From Aselliscus stoliczkanus (taxonomy: Eukaryota > Chordata > Mammalia > Chiroptera > Hipposideridae), in the NCBI GenBank assembly GCA_033961575.1, contig CM066730.1, positions 156,205,523 through 156,269,522 of the forward strand: a stretch of DNA of 64,000 nt. Direction: 5' to 3'. The notes under the pieces are model-generated. The model was not told the origin of the DNA. It saw only the letters and a list, made by a program, of their open reading frames with translations, and made no database searches. The position numbers and the translations under genes were made by a program. Below are positions 42,111 to 52,919 of this stretch, piece by piece (position 1 is the stretch's first letter; every line of letters begins with the position of its first letter).

Positions 42111-42445
42111 CATGGAGAACCCACCAGCTGTCAGCACCCTTTTTTGGGCCTGACAGTCTTTGCCCGAGTCCTAAGTTCACTGTCAGGCAACCAACGCACA
42201 TTTGAAGCTGAGCCTGTGTCGCCGCTCTTTTAAAAAATGGTAAATTTTAAAGCAATAAATTCTTCCTATTAAATGCTTCATGCTGGCTGTGGTAGCAATG
42301 GCTCCGAGAACCACCCAGCTCCCTCTCCAGTCAGCTTTGCCAGGGGAGCCGCCATTATCTTCAGGCCCGGAGGAGCTTTGCCTCTAAAACACGTTTGCAA
42401 GGGATATACTGTGGGTTTGAAGAAGATGCAAAGCAAGGTGCTAGT
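42110..42445. other. Candidate conserved noncoding element
   Basis: Repeat-free: 'ctttgcccgagtcctaag', 'aagcaataaattcttcc', 'gagccgccattatcttc', 'tctaaaacacgtttgc'. CpG-retaining and AT-rich words are mixed. Directly followed by repeat debris from about 42448. Confidence 0.35.
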
Positions 42446-42447
42446 TC

Positions 42448-42575
42448 TAAATAACCCTCGGATCACCCCCGGGTCAAAGAGGAAATCACAATAGAAATAG
42501 GGAAATATTTTGAACTGGACAAAAACGAAAACAGGAACAAATCAGAACTTGTGGGAATGCAGCTAAGAATACTCA
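42448..42575 (+). repeat. L1 ORF2 fragment
   Basis: 'gtcaaagaggaaatcacaat', 'gggaaatattttgaactgg', 'acaggaacaaatcagaac' and 'ttgtgggaatgcagctaag' form a short forward stretch just after the endonuclease domain of ORF2. Isolated, with no flanking L1 in the same orientation. Confidence 0.75.
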
Positions 42576-42577
42576 GA

Positions 42578-42790
42578 GCAGGTGTTCTTAACCTGGGGTG
42601 AGAATCCAGGGACCCTGTGAACTTCGTTGGGAAAAAAAAATGTATGTATTTACTTTAAATAGCCTGGAGCGGAAATGTAGCATTTCCTTCTATTAGGAAA
42701 ATAGGCAGAGGGCCATTGTATGAGTGCTATGCATGACGCTGTCACCAACAGATATCACAGATATTGAATTGACGCTGTCCATCAATTTAA
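42578..42790 (+). mobile_element. Nonautonomous hAT-Charlie-type fragment
   Basis: 'ggtgttcttaacctgggg' (hAT-like terminus), 'agggaccctgtgaacttcg', 'atgtagcatttccttctatt' and 'accaacagatatcacag' follow a MER element of the Charlie group. The right end is lost. Confidence 0.6.
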
Positions 42791-43120
42791 GGATCCAGAC
42801 CATTTATTTTCTCTGCCTTGGCCTCACAATGTGTACTCAGGCTTGTCTAGATATAGGGACACAACTAGCAACAATTTGTTTTTTATAGCTTTAGGAGCGA
42901 TGTCAGCATAAGCACTGAGGAAAGATGCCTAGAATTTTGCCAAAGAGGAGACGTGGGCAAGATTTTTCAGCTTACTATGCATAGAAACATCCACAGGTGT
43001 ATCTTACAAAGAGGTCAATTTACTAGATTTTAACAGCAATCTGAAAAGGCCTCGGATGCACCCTCAGTCTCATTTGCTGTTTTGTTTTTTATTTCCTTTT
43101 TAAAGCCTTTCGATTTTGAA
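42790..43120. other. Unassigned sequence
   Basis: No family recognised. May include the eroded end of the preceding hAT element. Confidence 0.3.
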
Positions 43121-43945
43121 TATAGATTGGGAGGAAGTTGCTAAGATAGCAGAGAGATGTAGCGGACCCTTCGCCTACTGTCCCCATTGGTTACATCTTA
43201 AGTAAATATAGTACAATGTCAAAACCAGGATATTGACATTGATAAACAGTGTGTACATAGTTCTACATAAATTTTATCACGTATGTAGCTCAATCAAGAT
43301 ACAAAACTAGTCCGTCACAGATCTCCCCCATGCTACCCTTCATATGAGTAGTCATACCCTGCTTGTGACCATTTCTAACCCCTGGCAACCACTGATTCAT
43401 CTTCCATCTTTATAATTTTATCATTTCAAGAATATTATATAAATGGAATAACCCTGTGATTTGTATTTGTCTCCGCCTATCAATAACCAGTATTGTGGCT
43501 GGCCCAGCCTTTGTGGTTCTTATATTTGCAAGGTGTCCTGAATCTAGTCATGTGGCTGGCCATGTGTTTGTTGGCTAGCCATCTTTGAAATGGGTGCCTC
43601 AGCAATCAAAGCTTCAGTCAGGCACTTGCTTTACAAAAAAGGAAAAAAATAACTGTCAGGGTTTATGCTATACCTAGCATGAGATTTTTGAGGTTGGCAT
43701 TTTTCACTTAGATAATGTCCTTGAAATCCACTCAAGTTGTTGCATGTATCAATAATTTATTCCTTTTTAGTGCTGCAGAGTATTTCATGGTATGGATGTA
43801 CCACAGTTGAACCATTCACTGATGGTAGGACATCTTTTTTTCTTGTTTCTACCTATGAACAATTGTGTACATGTTTTTGTGTGGACATGTTTCATTTCTC
43901 TGGGTTGAACAGCCAGGAGTACAAATGCTGGATTGCATGATTTTT
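43120..43945 (-). repeat. L1 LINE 3' end (old)
   Basis: Reversed L1 3' UTR/ORF2 end: 'aaactagtccgtcacag', 'ctggcaaccactgattc', 'ataaatggaataaccctg', 'agtgctgcagagtatttc', 'tctctgggttgaacagcc'. Middle part (43490-43640) disrupted. Confidence 0.75.
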
Positions 43946-43959
43946 TTTTTTAAAGGTCC

Positions 43960-44215
43960 TGGTCTCTTTTATTTTTATAAAGATTTTAATTCAAATATAG
44001 CTAACACACAATATTATATTAGTTTTAGGTGTAGTTATTCAACATTTATATACCTAAAGAAGTGATCACCATGATAAATCCAACCATCTGACACTGTAGC
44101 ATGCTTTCACAATATTATTAACTATAATCCTTGTGCTGGACATTACATCTCCATGACTTATTTGGAAATTTGGACCTCTTATTTCCCTTCATCTTTCTCC
44201 CCACCTTTATAAATT
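43960..44215 (-). repeat. L1 LINE 3' end, subfamily X copy 1
   Basis: Reversed L1 3' terminus: 'tatagctaacacacaatatt', 'caacatttatatacctaaag', 'aagtgatcaccatgataa', 'ccaaccatctgacactgtag'. The same terminus recurs at 63827-64000. Confidence 0.85.
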
Positions 44216-44850
44216 TCTCAATTACAGTTGACATTCAATATTATTTTATATTAATTTCAGGTGTATGGCTTAATGGTTAGACATTTATATAATTTAAGAA
44301 GTGACCCCCCCGACTAGTCTAGTACCCACCCGGCACTATACATAGTTACTACCATATCATTGACTATATTCCCTATGTTTTACATTCCTATGACTATTTT
44401 GTAACTACCAATTTGTACTTAATCCCTTTACCTTTTCACCAACCCCCAACCCTTCTCCCATCTGGCAACCATCAAAATGTTCTCTGTATCTATGAGTTTG
44501 TTTCTGTTGTGTTTGTTTGTTTGTTTTGTTCTTTAGATTCTACTTATAAGTGAAATCATATAACATTTGTCTTTCGCTGTTTGACTTACCACACTCAGCA
44601 CAATACCCTCTAGGTCCATCCATGTTGACCCACATGGCAAGATTTCATTCCTTTTTATAGCTGAGTAATATTTCATTACATATTTGTGCCCACCTCTTCT
44701 TTATCTATTCAAGGACATCCAGGTTGCCTTCATATCTTGGCCATTGTAAATAATGCTGCAATGCACATATGGATGAACACGTCCCCCCAAAGTAAGGTTT
44801 TGGGTTTCTTTGGATAAATACCCAGAAGTGGGATTACTGGGACCTTCTTT
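44216..44850 (-). repeat. L1 LINE 3' UTR and ORF2 end
   Basis: A second reversed L1 3' terminus begins 'ttacagttgacattcaatatt', continues 'gaagtgacccccccgac', 'agtgaaatcatataacattt', 'ggtccatccatgttgaccc', 'taatgctgcaatgcac' and stops at 'gtgggattactgggacc'. There it joins ORF2 endonuclease sequence, so the reverse transcriptase region is deleted. Confidence 0.88.
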
Positions 44851-44851
44851 A

Positions 44852-45165
44852 TCTCTTTATATTGCCTTCGTTTTAAAGTCTATTTTGTCTGTTATTAGTA
44901 TTGCTAATTGAGCTTCCCCTCCCCCCGACACTTCCATTTTCATGAAATATCTATTGCCATCCCTTTACTTTCAGTCTGTATGTGTCTTTTGATCTGAAGT
45001 GAATCTCTTGTATGCAGTATATATATAGGTCTTGTTTCCTTATCCATTCAGCCACTCTATCTTTTGATTGGAGCATTTAATCCATTTACATTTAAAGTAA
45101 TTGTTAATAGGTATGTAGTTATTGCCATTTTATTATTAATATTTTTGATTTTTTTTTTTTTTTTG
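44852..45165 (-). repeat. L1 ORF2 endonuclease-domain remnant
   Basis: The reverse complement encodes a frameshifted start of ORF2 ('TLNVNGLNAPIKR'-like near 45095, then a cysteine-to-aspartate region). Ends near 45165 in a poly-T run. Joined at 44851 to distal ORF2 sequence. Confidence 0.8.
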
Positions 45166-45167
45166 CC

Positions 45168-45632
45168 TTAAAGGAGTCCCTGTAACATTCCTTGTAATAC
45201 TGGTTTGGTGGTAATAAACTCCTGTAGCTTTTTCTTGTCTGGGAAGCTCTTTATCTGTCCTTTGATGCTAAATGATAGTTTTGCTGAGTAGATTAATCTT
45301 GGATGTAGGTCCTTGCCTTTCATCATGTTGAATATTTCCTGCCAATCCCTTCTGCCTTGCAAAGTTTCTGTTGAGAAATCAGTGGACAGTCTTATGAGAA
45401 TTCCCTTGTAGGTAACTAACTTCTTTTTTCTTGTTGCTTTTAAGATTCTTTCTTTGTCTTTATCCCTTGGTGTTTTAATTATGATGTGTCTGGGTTTGGG
45501 CCTCTTTGGGTTCATCTTGTTTGGGATTCTTTGTGCTTCCTGGGCTTGAATATCCATTTCCTTCGCCACGTTTGGGAAGTTTTCCATCATTATTTTTTCA
45601 AATAGGTTTTCAATTCCTGGTCTCTTTCTCAT
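45168..45632 (-). pseudogene. L1 ORF1 fragment (open, 154 codons)
   Basis: An open reverse frame matches the central and C-terminal part of L1 ORF1p, the nucleic-acid-binding chaperone of the LINE-1 ribonucleoprotein. Visible hallmarks are 'NKMNPKRPKPRHIIIK' (start of the RRM-like region), 'KDKERILKA', 'RRDWQEIFNMMK' and 'LQPRLIY'-like 'LHPRLIYSAKLSF'. The frame keeps the C-terminal domain up to the stop. The coiled-coil N-terminus is absent from the frame, and the apparent Met is internal. The rest of the element is deleted or disrupted, so it is an inert copy despite the open frame. Confidence 0.88.
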
Positions 45633-46231
45633 CTCCTTCTGGTACCCCTATGATGTGCATGTTGGTAGGCTTGATATTGTTCCAGAGGCCCCTTAATCTG
45701 TCCTCATTTTTTTGGATTCTTTTTTCTTTTTGTTGTTCTGATTGGATGTTTCCTGCTACCTTATCTTCTAAATTGCTGATTCAGTCCTCTGCTTCATCTA
45801 ATCTACTGTTGATTCTCTATAATGTATTCTTCATTTCAGTTATTGTATTCTTTATTTCTGACTGGTTCTTTTTAATGTTTTCTGTTTTTTTTAATCTGTT
45901 GTTCAGATCTGGTAATTTCTATTGTTCTGCAAATTCATGGCTCTTTTCTCTCCTTCCCATTCTATTATTGAGCCAATTCACTGAATGCTTAAATTTTGAT
46001 TATTGTATTTTTTAGTTCTAAAATTCCTATTTAGTTCTTCCTTACATGCTCTATTTTTTTGCTGAGATATTTTTATTACAAATTTTTTTTCAAATGTGTT
46101 TGAAATTGCTTTTTAAAGCATTTTTATGATGGCTGCTATAAAATCCTTGTTAGATATTCTCAACATCTGTGTCATTCTCAGTGTTGATTTCTGTTGATAG
46201 TCCTTTTCACTCAAGTTGAGATTTTCCTGGT

Positions 46232-46870
46232 CCTTTTTTTTTTTTTTTTAAGATTTTATTGGGGAATTGGGGGAGGGGAATAGTGTTGGGGAATTGGGAG
46301 AGGGGAGCAGCCAAGTTGTTGTTCTTCAATCTTCATTGTGGAGAACGCCAGTTGCCATCTGGCTTTCCATCGGCAGTTTGTGGCCTCTAAACTCAAGGTG
46401 CTGTGTTCAGTATTGCGGTTGGGCATAGCCACCATTCCATGCGGGAGTTGAACTAGCAGCCTTGTTGTTAAGAGCACATGCCCTATCCACTGAGCCATTC
46501 AGGTGACAGCTCAGCTCAAAGTGCAGAGTTCAATCTTTAGTTGCAGGTGGGCATAGCCCACCATTGAACAGGCAATCTTCTTGTTACACCTGCTGAGCCA
46601 TCCTGCCACCTGTTGGCAGCTCAGCAACAGCTCAGCTAGGACGCAGCATTCCCTGGCCCATGTGGGAATCGAACCAGCAGCCCCATTGCTCAGAGCATGA
46701 GCTCTAAGCCAATTCTTTTTTTTTTTTTTTTTTGAGGGCAGTGTCACTGGCCCTCATATGTGGGATCCGAACCGGGGCCACTGGCGTCCCAAGCCAGCTC
46801 TTAACCACCGCGCCACTTGGCCGGCCCTCTAAGCCAATTCTTAACCAACTGAGCCACTCAGCCGGCCCCA
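46232..46870 (-). mobile_element. Composite dimeric SINE with a nested SINE
   Basis: Flanked by direct repeats agattttcctggt (46219-46231; 46871-46883), so the whole array behaves as one insertion. Reading minus, it has a first tRNA-like head (46868 leftward, interrupted at 46718-46826), 'gaatcgaaccagcagcc', and a second tRNA-like head ('ttgaactagcagccttg' near 46449-46465). The 3' end 'ttccccaataaaatc' is represented in reverse near 46253-46270. Poly-T at 46233-46249 is its A tail. Confidence 0.85.
46718..46826 (-). mobile_element. Short monomeric SINE inserted in another SINE
   Basis: About 109 bp: head 'gggccggccaagtggcgcgg', B box 'ggttcggatccc', 'gggccagtgacactgccctc' and a ~20-A tail. 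Perfect 16-bp TSD ctctaagccaattctt (46702-46717; 46827-46842). The long, pure tail and perfect TSD mark it as young. Confidence 0.97.
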
Positions 46871-47838
46871 AGATTTTCCTGGTTCTTGATATGATGAGTG
46901 ATATTTGATTGAAACCTGGACATTTTAGGTATATTGTTATGAGACTCTGGATCTTATTCCTATCACCTATTTTAACAGCTTTGACATAGCATCTGAAATA
47001 GCTTTGGTCAGGGAACATGAGTACTGTGTTGTTACTGTCCATGTTCCCCATTCAACCTGCATTGTCACCATAGTGGGGGAAGAACTGCATGTTACCACTG
47101 TGTGGGGGTAGGTAGGAGTTCAGGCTTCCCACTTGGCCTCTACGGAAGCCACTCTGGCTGGAAGAAACAGAAGTACTTGTTTCTGTTTCCTACATGGCCT
47201 CCATTAACATGATGGGGGTGGTGGTGGTATTGCTGGTGGTGGAGTGGTCTCATTAACTCTGGCTAGTGGTGAATGTCCTGACTCTTCACTAGGTCTCCTC
47301 TGACACCACCTTAGCAGGAAGTAGGAGGAACACCGTGATACTGCTGGGTGGGAGTAGAAGTCCAGGCTCCCCACATTAGCTCCACTTATGCAGCAAAGAG
47401 GTGCCTTATTGCCATTTAGTGGAGGTAAAGATCCCAGTTCTCCACTTAGCCTTTTTGACACCATCTGAAGGGGGATGGGAGAGGGTTGAGGACCTCTTTA
47501 CAGCTGGTGAGGTTGGAAGTCTAGGCTCCCCAACTCATCCTTTGCTGATGGTGGGAGGGATGGGGCCAAAGTTTTTCTCTGATGTTGGCTGGATTAGAGT
47601 AGCTATTATTTAGTAGTTTTGTTTTGCTGAGCTGTCCCATTCTTGGTCCTTTGACTAGAGAGAACAGGCTTTTCTCAAAGCTTTTCTTTTCTCTGCATTC
47701 ATTGACATTTCCTTGCCTATATCTCCAGCACCCAGTGTGATTATAGGAAGCAAAAAAGAAAATCCAGAGGGCTCACTTCTGAGTTGTTCCTTGGGTCCTG
47801 AAGTCCCTAGCCAATCTGCCTTCTTCTTTCCAACTTTT

Positions 47839-47937
47839 TTTTAGAGGGCAGTGTCACTGGCCCTCATATGTGGGATCCTAACCGGGGCCGCTGGCATCCC
47901 AAGCCAGCTCTTAACCAACGTGCCACTCGGCCCGCCC
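47839..47937 (-). mobile_element. Short monomeric SINE
   Basis: Same ~99-bp monomer: 'gggcgggccgagtggcacg', 'ggttaggatccc' (B box), 'gggccagtgacactgccctc', short A tail. Perfect 17-bp TSD tcttctttccaactttt (47822-47838; 47938-47954). It lies within the L1 5' UTR. Confidence 0.97.
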
Positions 47938-48059
47938 TCTTCTTTCCAACTTTTAGAGTCTTATGTTTATTTTACATATCATGTCCAGGGGTTTAGTTGT
48001 ACTTCACAGGAGGAATAGGGTAAAGTATTTCTACCCTATCTTTCTGGAAGAAGAAGTTC

Positions 48060-49230
48060 AGTCTTATTTACTAAGACAATGATATAGGAAAGAAAGAAAC
48101 AGATCAATCTTTTTTGCAGATGTTGGGGCACTTGGATTATTTTGCCTTAATTCTGTGTCAGCAAGTTGGAGAGCCAGTTTGTTTGATGTTCTGGGCATCC
48201 CAATAATTAATACTGGGCCCTGGTATGATTATTAATGGTATACTTCCACAGTTTGACCTCACAGATTTTGACTGTGTTCAACCTTGAAAAAAGAAACCTG
48301 CTAAATAAGCTGGTTTTGCAAGTCACTTTATCATTAAAGTGAGCAACAAATTCATTCAGTACACTGATGTTTTCACACTAGGTTTTGATATCTCAGAAAC
48401 ACTGGCCGGCAGCTCTCCTTGCAAAACCAGTGTATATTAGTGAAGTAGAACAAGCTTTTCAAGGCACTTTCTACAAGATAATTTCTCGTATTTAAACCAC
48501 CCCTTATTATACAATTTACCCATTTTACTTCCCCACTGAGAGCACTAAGGAAATCAAGAGGCCTACCCTTCGAAGTGAAGCATTCCATCAAAGCAATCGC
48601 TCTTGCTCATTCAGGGTGTGCCTGAACCTGCTACTGCCACTCCCGCAGTTGTGCCTGTCAGGATTTTACCTCCATCTCTTCACTTTCTCCAGTTGATTCC
48701 CTGATTTGCTCAGGAACTCACATTATCTCATTGAAATTTTCTTAACCACTTATTTCACCATCAAGAAATTTGCATTTAATGTCTTACAGCCATCATCATT
48801 ATCAACGTAGTGAACCAAGACCAATAAAATGCCCTAGACATCAGCATCTGTTCAGTCACATGGCTGTAAGGTGAAGAACCCACTTAACTCCGAGCTCCTG
48901 GATGATTTTTCTTTTATGGTTTAGTCTGCAACATACCTTTTCTAGCTTGAGTCTCTGAATATTCAGCCAATTCTTAAACACAGATAATCAAAGGTGACCA
49001 GACAAGTGAGGAAAGTCTTCATTATGAGAGAAACCAAAATAAAAATCAAAACTGAAAGAAAGGAATCTGGGAGAAACAGAGAGAAGACAGGGGACAGAAG
49101 AAAACTTCCAAAATGACTGCCAATCCAGTTCTAACAAATATTCTCAATAGCAATGAGAAGGTATTGTGTTTATAAAACAAGAACAACATACTATGAAGAT
49201 CCCGTGGAAATCAAAACGATTGTTCAAATT
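48060..49230. other. Unassigned sequence
   Basis: 1.2 kb just upstream of the L1 5' end. AT-moderate, no known repeat. A 72-codon reverse frame (48373-48591) has a cysteine/leucine-rich peptide I do not recognise. No introns or poly(A) tract marks a retrocopy. Confidence 0.35.
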
Positions 49231-49240
49231 AAAAAATGAG

Positions 49241-49471
49241 GTGCGGCCAGGTGGCTCAGTTGGTTAGAGCAAGTGCTCTTAACAACAAGGTTGCTGGTTC
49301 GACTCCCACATGGGATGGTGGGCTGTGCCCCCACAACTAGATTGAAAACGGCAACTGGACTTGGAGCTGAGCTGCACCCTCCACAACTAGATTGAAAGTC
49401 AATGACTTGACTTGGAGCTGATGGGTCCTGGAAAAAACACACTGTTTCTGCCCCCCACACCCCCACCCCCC
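49241..49471 (+). mobile_element. Rhin-1-like SINE
   Basis: Head 'gtgcggccaggtggctcag', B box 'ggttcgactcccac', body 'gatggtgggctgtgcccc', repeated 'acaactagattgaaa' (about 49334 and 49383) and 'gacttggagctga' (about 49358 and 49408), then a C/A-rich tail. TSD aaaaaatgag (49231-49240; 49472-49481). The structure matches what I recall of the rhinolophid SINE family. Confidence 0.9.
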
Positions 49472-49481
49472 AAAAAATGAG

Positions 49482-50340
49482 TGAAGGAAATATGATATAA
49501 AGCAAACTAAAAAGATAAAGAATTGGAAAATATGAGAATGGTGAGAAAAGACATAGAGAAGAAACCCGAGAAGTCCCACATCTGAATAAGAAGATTCCAG
49601 AAAGAAGAAAGAGAAGAAAAGAAGAATAGAGGAAACAGCGGGAGGACACAGGGAAGAGCCTAAGAAGAAAATTTCCAAAATGAAGTGCAGCAGGCTCCTG
49701 ATAACGCTTACATCGTCAAGGGGGTACAGCAGAATGAGAGAAGAAAGCCCACATCAAAGGCAATTACAGAGAGGTTTTAACCCAGGAGTAGGAGGTCCCT
49801 TAAAAGCTTCCAAAAAGCAAAATAATGCAAAAGATGTCATACACAAATAAATAAAATCTTATAGAGTAAAATTTTCAACTGGGAATTTTATATCCTGCTG
49901 GGCTATCAGTCTGGCATGAGGGCAGAATGAAGACATCTTCACCCATCTGTAGACAGTTGACCTGCTTGAAACTCTTTCATTGAGAAAATGTTCCAGCAAT
50001 TCCTGAGGAATCCAAAACAGGGGAGGTCATGGGATCCAGGAAACAGGGGACTCAATCAGGACAGCACTGAAGAGAAGGTGCAGGTTGATGGCAGAGAGGG
50101 CCACCAGCCCAGAGTGAAGGAGGAGATTGGAGATGAGTGTGGGGAAAGAATTAAGGATATGGACACGGAAAATTTTGTAAGGGAAAATAATAATTAACTT
50201 TTAAAAGCCACCAAAGAGCCTGACATGAAAGGATAAGCAATCATACACTGCTCAGCTCTGCTGTGAAACCATAAATAATTTGCCGTGTAATCATAATGAT
50301 ACAAACCCTTATATCGGTGAGGAATCTTTCCTTTGCAAAT
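49482..50340 (+). repeat. Probable old LINE or DNA repeat, unresolved
   Basis: 'aattttatatcctgctgggc', 'atgagggcagaatgaagac' and 'catgggatccaggaaacagg' match a common mammalian repeat (I think an ancient L1-related element). The purine-rich left part (49500-49680) is less certain. Confidence 0.4.
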
Positions 50341-50344
50341 AAAT

Positions 50345-50830
50345 GAAAACTCAAAGTAGGCCAAACCATAAAGGGAATTATAGTATTTTGTTCACACAAT
50401 TGGCAACTTTGAAGTCTCCCCTTTGCCTTTGGCAGAATAGATTCAAAGTAACACTGGCTTTCCTCATAGTTGCAAGGTGGCTTCCAGCACCTTCTAGGGG
50501 CTTCATGCTTCCTTATTCATATCCATCAGGGAGAAATTAATTCTCTAGGGACTTTTGCAGAAGACAAAGAAATTCTGTCCCAGTTTCTCCAGAAAACCTC
50601 TCATTGGTCGGTAATGGGTTACATGCCTTTTTTGGAACCAATCACTACAGTTTAGAGGATAGTGGTCAGCCAATCAGGGCCCACTTCTGTAGCCAGAGAT
50701 GGGGTCAGCTTCCCAGGAGAGTGGCGACTGTATAGAGAAACAGTGGATTCCCAAATGAAAATTAAAATACAGTTAAAAGAGAAAAATGAATGGATGTTAA
50801 GTGACCACCAAACAGCAAATGTCTATTTTA
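50345..50830 (+). repeat. Medium-reiterated repeat, class not recalled
   Basis: 'caaagtaggccaaacc', 'acctctcattggtcggta', 'accaatcactacagttt', 'agatggggtcagcttccc' and 'caaatgtctattttacaac' keep the order of the MER-type repeat also seen at 40385-40865. Two CCAAT-type boxes are part of the repeat. Confidence 0.5.
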
Positions 50831-51325
50831 CAACACAAATTATTTAACCCCCAAAGAGTGAAATAGCTGGATAGGGCAATGTAGATTGGGGGGATAAAAG
50901 AGCCAAACCCACATCCATCCTAATTCAAAATCAATAGAGAATGTCTGAAATTTATGGACCAATAAATAAGAGTTTAAACATATTATTTAGAAATATGGAG
51001 GTAGCTAGTAGAAAAAACAGCCATAAGAGTCATAAAGAGTTATAAATTGTTACTTCCTGGGAGCCAGGCTGGGGGCTAAAGTGGGATAGGGCAGGCCATT
51101 GTGGGTTTTTTATGAGAGGTAGTTTTTTTTGTATGATTTGATTGTAAAACTATGTTCGTGCATTACTTTGACTAGAAAGTTAAAAAAGAAACAAACCTCA
51201 AAGCTTTCATGAAATTGGATGAAATGGAAAAGTAAAAGGCTGCTGACTTTGCTTTGTGATAAAGACATGTATGAGTATGAGTGCAAACATTCAAAATAGG
51301 ACCCACACTCACCCCCTGGCCATTT
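50830..51325. other. Unassigned AT-rich sequence
   Basis: 'aaacatattatttagaaatat' and 'ctttgactagaaagttaaa' occur in 'forward-L1-like' style, but no clear family is seen. No gene. Confidence 0.3.
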
Positions 51326-51592
51326 TTTTAAAATTAAAGTTTATTGGGGTGACAATGGTGAGTAAAGTTACATAGGTTTCAGGTGTACAATTCTGTAATA
51401 CATCATCTACATGTCACATTGTGTACCACCCAGAGTCAATTCTCCTTCCATCACCACATATTTGATCCCTTTTACCATCATCTACCACCCTCCTCTCCAC
51501 GCCCCACTCCCTTCCTGGTAACCACTGAACTATTGTCTATGTCTATGAGTTTTTGTTTCTTCATTTGTTTGTCTTGTTCCTTTGTTGTTTTT
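51325..51592 (-). repeat. L1 LINE 3' end (younger subfamily)
   Basis: Reversed L1 3' terminus: 'aaagtttattggggtgacaa', 'cataggtttcaggtgtac', 'gtaatacatcatctac', 'gtaaccactgaactattg', ending in 'ttgtttttaaac'. The same terminus, shorter, is at 57363-57475. Confidence 0.9.
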
Positions 51593-52790
51593 AAACAACA
51601 TGCCCTTGATGTGTGTGCAGTGTGGCTTCATGAACCCTCTAGCCCACGGCTCCATATCCCTGGGGGAAGGAAAAAAACAGGCCCTAGTGTGAGAAGTATA
51701 GATTAAGACACATCAGGGCAAAGAGCTTGAAATGGTTTAAAAAGGGAAAACTCAAACTTTTCCCTAGAAGAACACCCAGGCCAAGGCCCCCCTGTGAGCA
51801 TAATACAATGCAATAACACAAAGAGGAGTCTAAAAAGGTGCTGGCTTTGGGGACTGTCCAGAGTTCTGGCCTGGCTCTCTTTCTGTGTGAGCCGCACTGC
51901 GTTGCATTGTCCTTTCTTTTGTCACAGACAGTTTCACTGTTCATGTAGTTTCTCCATAGACCACAAATACTGCTTCCAGCAGTACTCAAAGGCCTTTTCT
52001 TTAGTTTCTATCACCAGCCTGATCCAAAACTGTTCATTCCTCCAGGGACCCTGGACCCTGTAAAGAGCCATTTCTGGGGCACAGGCACACAAACGTAGGA
52101 TGTCCCCCTCAGGGAGACTTAGGAGTAAAAGGAGAGGCCAAAAAGAGGGAGAGTGGTTTAGGCACCACAGATCCTTCCCAGCTGCTGTGTTTGGAGATAA
52201 CCTCCACATAAATGATAAGGGCGGACTCCAGTATCAATAATTACAAGTGGCAGGAAAAGGTGCTGTTTTAAAAACTAGTGACTTCCTGTTTTCACCAAGG
52301 GGAGATTTGTATTCTTAACTTTGAAGGCAAATGATGTCCTAACTTAATACAATTCCTTCAATGGGATTTTGGCTTCACGACTACAAGGCAAAACACTCTT
52401 TTCTCAAATGGAATTTTGCGGGCAGAGAGGAATGAAAACTGCTCTTTACAATGGTGTCAATGCTGTGTCTTCACTTTGGGCTGAGTCACACATCTGTAGC
52501 TAATGGGAAGCAGAGACTGCAGGTCTTTTTTCCCTCTTATTGCTGGATCCCAGAGAGACTGGGATGGGAGCAAAGATCTAAACTCATGTAAGGAAGATAG
52601 AGACAAAACAATTCTGTCGTGGAGAGGGAGCTGGTGGCCCTAGTAATAGGGCGTCAGGCTGGAGCCCAAGGAAGGAGAGAGACCTCTGCATTGTACTTTC
52701 CTCTTGTTCCACTCAAGTTTTCAGTAAAATTTGGTTAAATGTTACAGTCTGGTCTTAGCTGTGCTCTGAGGGGAATTTAGCATGGTTTTA
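51592..52790. other. Unassigned sequence
   Basis: No known repeat or gene. Two minus-strand frames of 101 and 91 codons (51684-51989, 51934-52209) overlap in different frames. The second is leucine-rich. The stretch 52680-52760 ('cagtaaaatttggttaaatg') could be an LTR end, but no boundaries are seen. Confidence 0.3.
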
Positions 52791-52870
52791 TTTTTTATTT
52801 TTTAAGGTTTTATTCTTTTTATTATTTTTTAATTAGTTTCAACTATAATTAAATACACACAGAAGTGTGT

Positions 52871-52872
<2 letters not shown>

Positions 52873-52918
<46 letters not shown>
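52873..52918. repeat. (AT)n microsatellite
   Basis: About 23 AT units. Confidence 0.97.

Positions 52919-52919
<1 letters not shown>

Larger units (their letters stand above)
45633..48060 (-). repeat. L1 LINE 5' region (ORF1 start and 5' UTR), with SINE insertions
   Basis: Upstream reversed L1. ORF1 N-terminal/leader sequence is at 45633-46218, resumed at 46884. The 5' UTR has repeated 'ccaggctccccac' / 'gacacca' motifs (47100-47540), and the 5' terminus is near 48058 ('tctttctggaagaagaag'). Interrupted by SINE insertions at 46232-46870 and 47839-47937. Confidence 0.75.

Noticed and set aside
45506..46015. 169-codon plus-strand frame, Phe/Leu-rich and membrane-like
   Set aside because: It is the antisense of L1 ORF1/5' sequence. 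The hydrophobic character comes from T-rich DNA.
46718..46826. tRNA-like A and B boxes in this and other SINE heads
   Set aside because: They are SINE promoters with A tails and target-site duplications. No cloverleaf with a proper anticodon arm and acceptor was found, so no tRNA gene is called.
46706..46868. Clustered repeated units resembling a repeat-spacer array
   Set aside because: The repeats are nested SINE heads and their target-site duplications, not CRISPR. This is vertebrate DNA.
48373..48591. 72-codon minus-strand frame as a possible retrocopy
   Set aside because: No parent gene recognised, no poly(A) tract and no target-site duplication found. Left as unassigned sequence.
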